The notes below the pieces were generated by a model. The model was not told where the DNA came from. It ran no database searches and saw only the letters and a list, made by a program, of their open reading frames with translations. The position numbers and the translations under genes were made by a program. This document shows positions 3,830 to 6,663 of a stretch of DNA of 6,663 nucleotides, piece after piece (position 1 is the stretch's first letter; each line of letters opens with the position of its first letter). Origin of the DNA: CAG-791 sp963657295 (GTDB lineage: Bacteria; Bacillota; Clostridia; Lachnospirales; Lachnospiraceae); assembly GCA_963657295.1 (NCBI GenBank), contig CAVKMX010000122.1:1-6663 (forward strand). Direction: 5' to 3'.

Positions 3830-6082
3830 ATGTCAGGGAAGAGCAGGAAGAGAAAAGAAGTTTATATGCAGGGAACCTACATCGCCAATGCCAGAGGATT
3901 CGGCTTTGTCTCCGTGAAGGAGCTGGAGCAGGATCTGTTCGTTCCGGAGGGACACACCGGGACAGCTCTGGATGGCGATGAGGTGGAGGTGCGCCTTCTG
4001 CCGGGCTCCGACGGCGAGGTGCATCCGGAGGGAAAGGACGGACGGCGCCAGGAGGCGGAGGTCACTGCAGTGACCGTCCGGAACACCACCACCCTTGTCG
4101 GCACCTTTTACGGGAGCGTCATTCCGGACAACCGCAAGATTCCGTCCGATGTCCGCATCCCTGCGGATGCAACGATGGGAGCCGTGAACGGACACAAGGT
4201 TGTAGTGCGGATCACGGACTACGGCGAGAGCGGAAAGGGACACGGCGGCCCGCACGGCCGCGGGAGAGCCTCTCTGACGGGTGAGGTGATTGAAATCCTC
4301 GGACACATCGATGATCCCGGTGTGGACATTCTGTCCATTATGCGGGCATATCACCTGCCGCAGAGCTTTCCGGCGGAGGTTATGGAGGAGGTACGGGAGA
4401 TCCCGCAGAGCGTTGTCCTTTCCGCAGAGGAGCTCACAAGGCGGGAGGATTGGCGGGATGTTCTGACGGTCACCATCGACGGACCGGACACGAAGGACAT
4501 CGACGACGCCGTGTCGATCCGTAGGTTCCGCGATGCGTCAGGAAAGGGAATGCTCTGGGAACTGGGCGTTCATATTGCGGACGTGGCGCAGTACGTCCGG
4601 GAGGGAACGGAGCTGGATAAAGAGGCCCTGAAGCGGGCGACCTCCAATTATCTGGTGGACCGGGTGATCCCGATGCTCCCGCATGAGCTGTCCAACGGGA
4701 TCTGCTCTCTGAATCCGGGAGAGGACCGCTTTGCCCTGAGCTGCATCATGCAGCTGGACCGGAAGGGAAAGGTTCTGGAGTCCCGTGTGGCGGAGACCAT
4801 CATCCGCTCCGATGCGAAGCTCTCCTATCCGGGGGTAATGCGCCTTTTCGAGGACAAGGATGAATCCGAGATCCTGCACCAGCTGGAGCTGCAGGGGATC
4901 CGAAGAGGAGCCAAAACCATTTCCCACGCCATCGCCGCCATGCTGCGGCGGGGACGGCGGCTGTCTGCCATTCTGTCCAGGAAGAGGACAGCGGACGGCG
5001 CCATTGATTTCGAATTCCCGGAGTGCAAGATTCATCTGGATGAGAACGGAAAGGTGACAGACATTGTTCCCTATGAGAGGAACGAAGCCACCATGATGAT
5101 CGAGAATTTCATGGTGGCCGCCAATGAGACGGTGGCAGAGCGCTTTTACTGGCTGGGCGTTCCGTTTGTCTACCGCTCCCATGGCGTACCGGAGGAGGAG
5201 AAGCTGCAGAATCTCAAGACGTTCGTGCAGGGGTACGGATATGCGTTCCACTGGAACAGCAGACAGGTCCATCCGAGAGAGCTGCAGGCCCTGCTCGCAG
5301 GCCTCAAGGGGAAGCCGGAGGAGGCAACCATCAGCGTTATGACGCTCCGCAGCATGCAGCGCGCCATGTATACCACAACCTGCGGCGGGCATTTCGGTCT
5401 GGCCCTGCGCTATTACTGCCATTTCACCTCACCGATCCGGCGCTACCCGGATCTGCAGATTCACCGGATCATCAAAGAGTATCTGCACGGGAGGCTCAGT
5501 GAGAAACGCCGCAGCCATTATGACGCCATCCTGCCGAATGTGTGCCTGCAGTCCTCCAATATGGAACGGCGGGCCGATGAGGCGGAGCGCGAGACGAACA
5601 AGCAGAAAATGTGCGAGTTCATGAAGGGGCACCTGGGCGAAGTGTTCGACGGCTCCGTCAGCGGTGTCACGGGCTGGGGAATCTATGTACAGCTGCCGAA
5701 TACCGTGGAGGGACTGGTGCCGGTGCGATCCCTCCAGGATGATTATTATGTCTATTCGGAGGAAAAGGCGCAGCTTGTCGGGGAACGTACCGGCAGAACC
5801 TACGGGCTCGGACAGTCTGTGCGCGTGAGCGTGGCCTCGGTGGACACCATGGCCAGAACCATTGACTTTGAGCTGTACTCCGAAGAGAAAGAGGCAGAGA
5901 GAAAGGGCAAAGGACGGAAGGCCGGAGGGCGGAAAGCCAAAGGAGAGAATGCCGACGGACGAAATGCCGACGGACGGAATGCAGGTGGACAGGAAGCCGG
6001 GGAGGCACAGGCCGGTCATCGGCACCGGAGGAGGCATCACAGCGGCCATCGGGGAAGGAAGCATCATGCAGGAGAGCATTAA
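3830..6082 (+). CDS. rnr: Ribonuclease R (RNB-family 3'-5' exoribonuclease)
   Basis: 750 residues from the ATG at 3830. RNase R processively degrades structured RNA from the 3' end and clears faulty mRNA during trans-translation. Domains in order are: basic SGKSRKRK (2-9); cold-shock domain 1 with GTYIANARGFGFV (15-27); cold-shock domain 2 from about 85; the RNB catalytic domain, with metal-binding T-I-D217-G-P-D-T-K-D223-I-D225-D226 and the active-site HFTSPIRRYPDL (531-542); an S1 domain (about 603-682); and a 68-residue Lys/Arg/Gly/His tail. The spacing D217, D223, D225, D226 matches the four catalytic Asp of RNase II/R. The usual N-terminal helix-turn-helix (about 60-70 residues) is absent. 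An ATG at 3866 (738 residues) is an alternative start; both have purine-rich but not ideal ribosome sites (AGAAGAG 3819-3825; AAGAAG 3855-3860). An ATG at 3620 is rejected because it lies in the repeat element. The 3' end overlaps smpB by 17 bases. Confidence 0.96.
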   Translation: MSGKSRKRKEVYMQGTYIANARGFGFVSVKELEQDLFVPEGHTGTALDGDEVEVRLLPGSDGEVHPEGKDGRRQEAEVTAVTVRNTTTLVGTFYGSVIPDNRKIPSDVRIPADATMGAVNGHKVVVRITDYGESGKGHGGPHGRGRASLTGEVIEILGHIDDPGVDILSIMRAYHLPQSFPAEVMEEVREIPQSVVLSAEELTRREDWRDVLTVTIDGPDTKDIDDAVSIRRFRDASGKGMLWELGVHIADVAQYVREGTELDKEALKRATSNYLVDRVIPMLPHELSNGICSLNPGEDRFALSCIMQLDRKGKVLESRVAETIIRSDAKLSYPGVMRLFEDKDESEILHQLELQGIRRGAKTISHAIAAMLRRGRRLSAILSRKRTADGAIDFEFPECKIHLDENGKVTDIVPYERNEATMMIENFMVAANETVAERFYWLGVPFVYRSHGVPEEEKLQNLKTFVQGYGYAFHWNSRQVHPRELQALLAGLKGKPEEATISVMTLRSMQRAMYTTTCGGHFGLALRYYCHFTSPIRRYPDLQIHRIIKEYLHGRLSEKRRSHYDAILPNVCLQSSNMERRADEAERETNKQKMCEFMKGHLGEVFDGSVSGVTGWGIYVQLPNTVEGLVPVRSLQDDYYVYSEEKAQLVGERTGRTYGLGQSVRVSVASVDTMARTIDFELYSEEKEAERKGKGRKAGGRKAKGENADGRNADGRNAGGQEAGEAQAGHRHRRRHHSGHRGRKHHAGEH
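5948..5992 (+). repeat. Three 15-bp tandem repeats in the RNase R tail
   Basis: AATGCCGACGGACGA (5948-5962) and AATGCCGACGGACGG (5963-5977) differ at one base, and AATGCAGGTGGACAG (5978-5992) is a diverged third copy. They encode the NADGR-NADGR-NAGGQ run in the basic C-terminal tail, so copy changes stay in frame. Confidence 0.85.
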
Positions 6083-6530
6083 GCTGATCGCCAACAATAA
6101 AAAGGCGTATCACGATTACTTCATTGAGGAGAAATACGAGGCCGGCATCGAGCTTTACGGAACGGAGATCAAATCCATCCGTCAGGGAAAGTGCAGCATC
6201 AAGGAGGCCTATGTCTCCATTGACGGCGGCGAGGCCTTCGTGGAGGGGATGAACGTCAGCCCCTATGAGAAGGGCAATATTTTCAACCGGGAGCCCCTGC
6301 GCAGACGCAGGCTCCTGCTGCATAAGGTGCAGATCCGCAAGCTGGACCAGCAGGTCTCCCAGAAGGGATACACCATCGTGCCGCTGCAGGTGTACCTCAA
6401 GGGCGGCCGCTGCAAGGTGGAGATCGGTCTGGCCAGAGGCAAGCACAATTACGATAAGCGCGAGGATATCAAGCGCAAGGACGCCAGAAGAGAGGCGGAG
6501 CGCAGCTACAAGGATGTGTACAAGGGATAG
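6066..6530 (+). CDS. smpB: SsrA (tmRNA)-binding protein SmpB
   Basis: 154 residues, the family's normal length. SmpB binds tmRNA and brings it to ribosomes stalled without a stop codon, where its C-terminal tail stands in for the missing mRNA. Family blocks are all present: NKKAYHDYFIEEKYEAGIEL (11-30), GTEIKSIRQGKCSIKEAYV (32-50), the SPYEKGNIFNREP block (65-77), RRRLLLHKVQI (80-90), VPLQVYLKGGRCKVEIGLARGK (105-126) and the conserved DKR (130-132). The basic tail RKDARREAER follows. The ATG at 6066 is chosen because the conserved sequence begins there and AAGGA (6055-6059) lies 6 bases upstream; the frame is open further upstream, but only as a shadow of the rnr tail. Start and ribosome site lie inside rnr, so translation of the two is probably coupled. 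No tmRNA gene is seen after it within the window. Confidence 0.97.
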   Translation: MQESIKLIANNKKAYHDYFIEEKYEAGIELYGTEIKSIRQGKCSIKEAYVSIDGGEAFVEGMNVSPYEKGNIFNREPLRRRRLLLHKVQIRKLDQQVSQKGYTIVPLQVYLKGGRCKVEIGLARGKHNYDKREDIKRKDARREAERSYKDVYKG

Positions 6531-6663
6531 CAGGCGCTGTACCCGCACCGGTCAGCGGCAGCGCGGCGGAGGGACCCGCCGGATGGCGCGTTACAGTTCA
6601 CTCGCCCGTCAGGCGACAGGGTGGCGGAGAATGTCCAGTCCGGGGGCCTTGCGAGGCCTCGGT
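6531..6663. other. Non-coding, hairpin-rich stretch after smpB, cut by window end
   Basis: No gene or RNA family is recognised here. Three hairpins are visible: GGCGG (6565-6569) with CCGCC (6576-6580); TCGCC (6602-6606) with GGCGA (6612-6616); and GGGGCCT (6643-6649) with AGGCCTC (6654-6660) around TGCG, extended by CC/GG across one bulged G. The last ends one base before the window edge, so a following T-tract, and therefore a smpB terminator, cannot be confirmed. The stretch GTTACAGTTCACTCG (6590-6604) resembles, on the opposite strand, the TGAACAGTTAC junction of the secG-rnr element. Confidence 0.4.

Noticed and set aside
4538..5422. 294-codon open frame on the - strand inside rnr
   Set aside because: It is antisense to the RNB catalytic domain of RNase R, whose motifs are intact; no family likeness and no separate start signals.
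5862..6065. Longer smpB open frame starting at 5862
   Set aside because: It is the shadow of the rnr tail in another frame; SmpB homology begins at the ATG at 6066, which has its own ribosome site.
5667..6548. 293-codon and neighbouring - strand frames opposite the end of rnr and smpB
   Set aside because: They overlap two well-identified genes on the other strand and have no recognisable domain.
6531..6663. tmRNA gene (ssrA) directly after smpB
   Set aside because: The expected conserved 5' end with its TCGACGGG-type core is not visible before the window ends; it could still lie further downstream.
6510..6663. Open frame on the - strand entering from the right edge
   Set aside because: It stays open for about 50 codons only, has no visible start, ends within smpB and crosses the hairpins; GC-rich chance frame is more likely.

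Overview
The window is a stretch of bacterial chromosome, GC-rich by eye. The gene order secG - rnr - smpB and the protein sequences point to a Firmicute, most likely a clostridial or Lachnospiraceae-type organism. That assignment rests on synteny and sequence style only, since no database search was possible.

Left part (1-1180, + strand). The window opens inside an MscS-type mechanosensitive channel gene whose 5' end is missing. A strong hairpin spans its stop codon. After a gap of about 130 bases comes a complete GNAT N-acetyltransferase gene. A two-tier hairpin (1196-1232) separates it from the convergent gene that follows.

Middle part (1261-3060, - strand). One large gene encodes a polytopic membrane protein that resembles GT-C/PMT-type (GT39-like) glycosyltransferases. 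It carries an unusual hydrophilic N-terminal extension built partly from 12-bp tandem repeats. It is divergent from secG across only 104 bases. That gap holds a near-consensus secG promoter whose -35 box lies on the first codons of the glycosyltransferase-like gene, and a candidate opposing promoter.

Right part (3165-6530, + strand). secG (SecYEG subunit), rnr (RNase R) and smpB (tmRNA-binding protein) form the conserved translocation and ribosome-rescue cluster. RNase R and SmpB act together in trans-translation: SmpB delivers tmRNA to stalled ribosomes and RNase R degrades the faulty mRNA. Here rnr and smpB overlap by 17 bases, while secG is closed by a textbook terminator.

The most unusual item lies between secG and rnr. 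It is a roughly 235-base non-coding element (about 3554-3788) with short terminal inverted repeats flanked by TA, a long imperfect palindrome, and two roughly 90-base tandem units. A hairpin in each unit keeps its pairing although its sequence has changed in a compensatory way. It looks like a small non-autonomous mobile repeat (MITE/REP-like) or a structured RNA. It occupies most of the leader upstream of an RNase R that lacks the usual N-terminal helix-turn-helix domain.

The last 133 bases, after smpB, hold several GC-rich hairpins but no gene that I can recognise. The window ends inside or just after a possible terminator stem.
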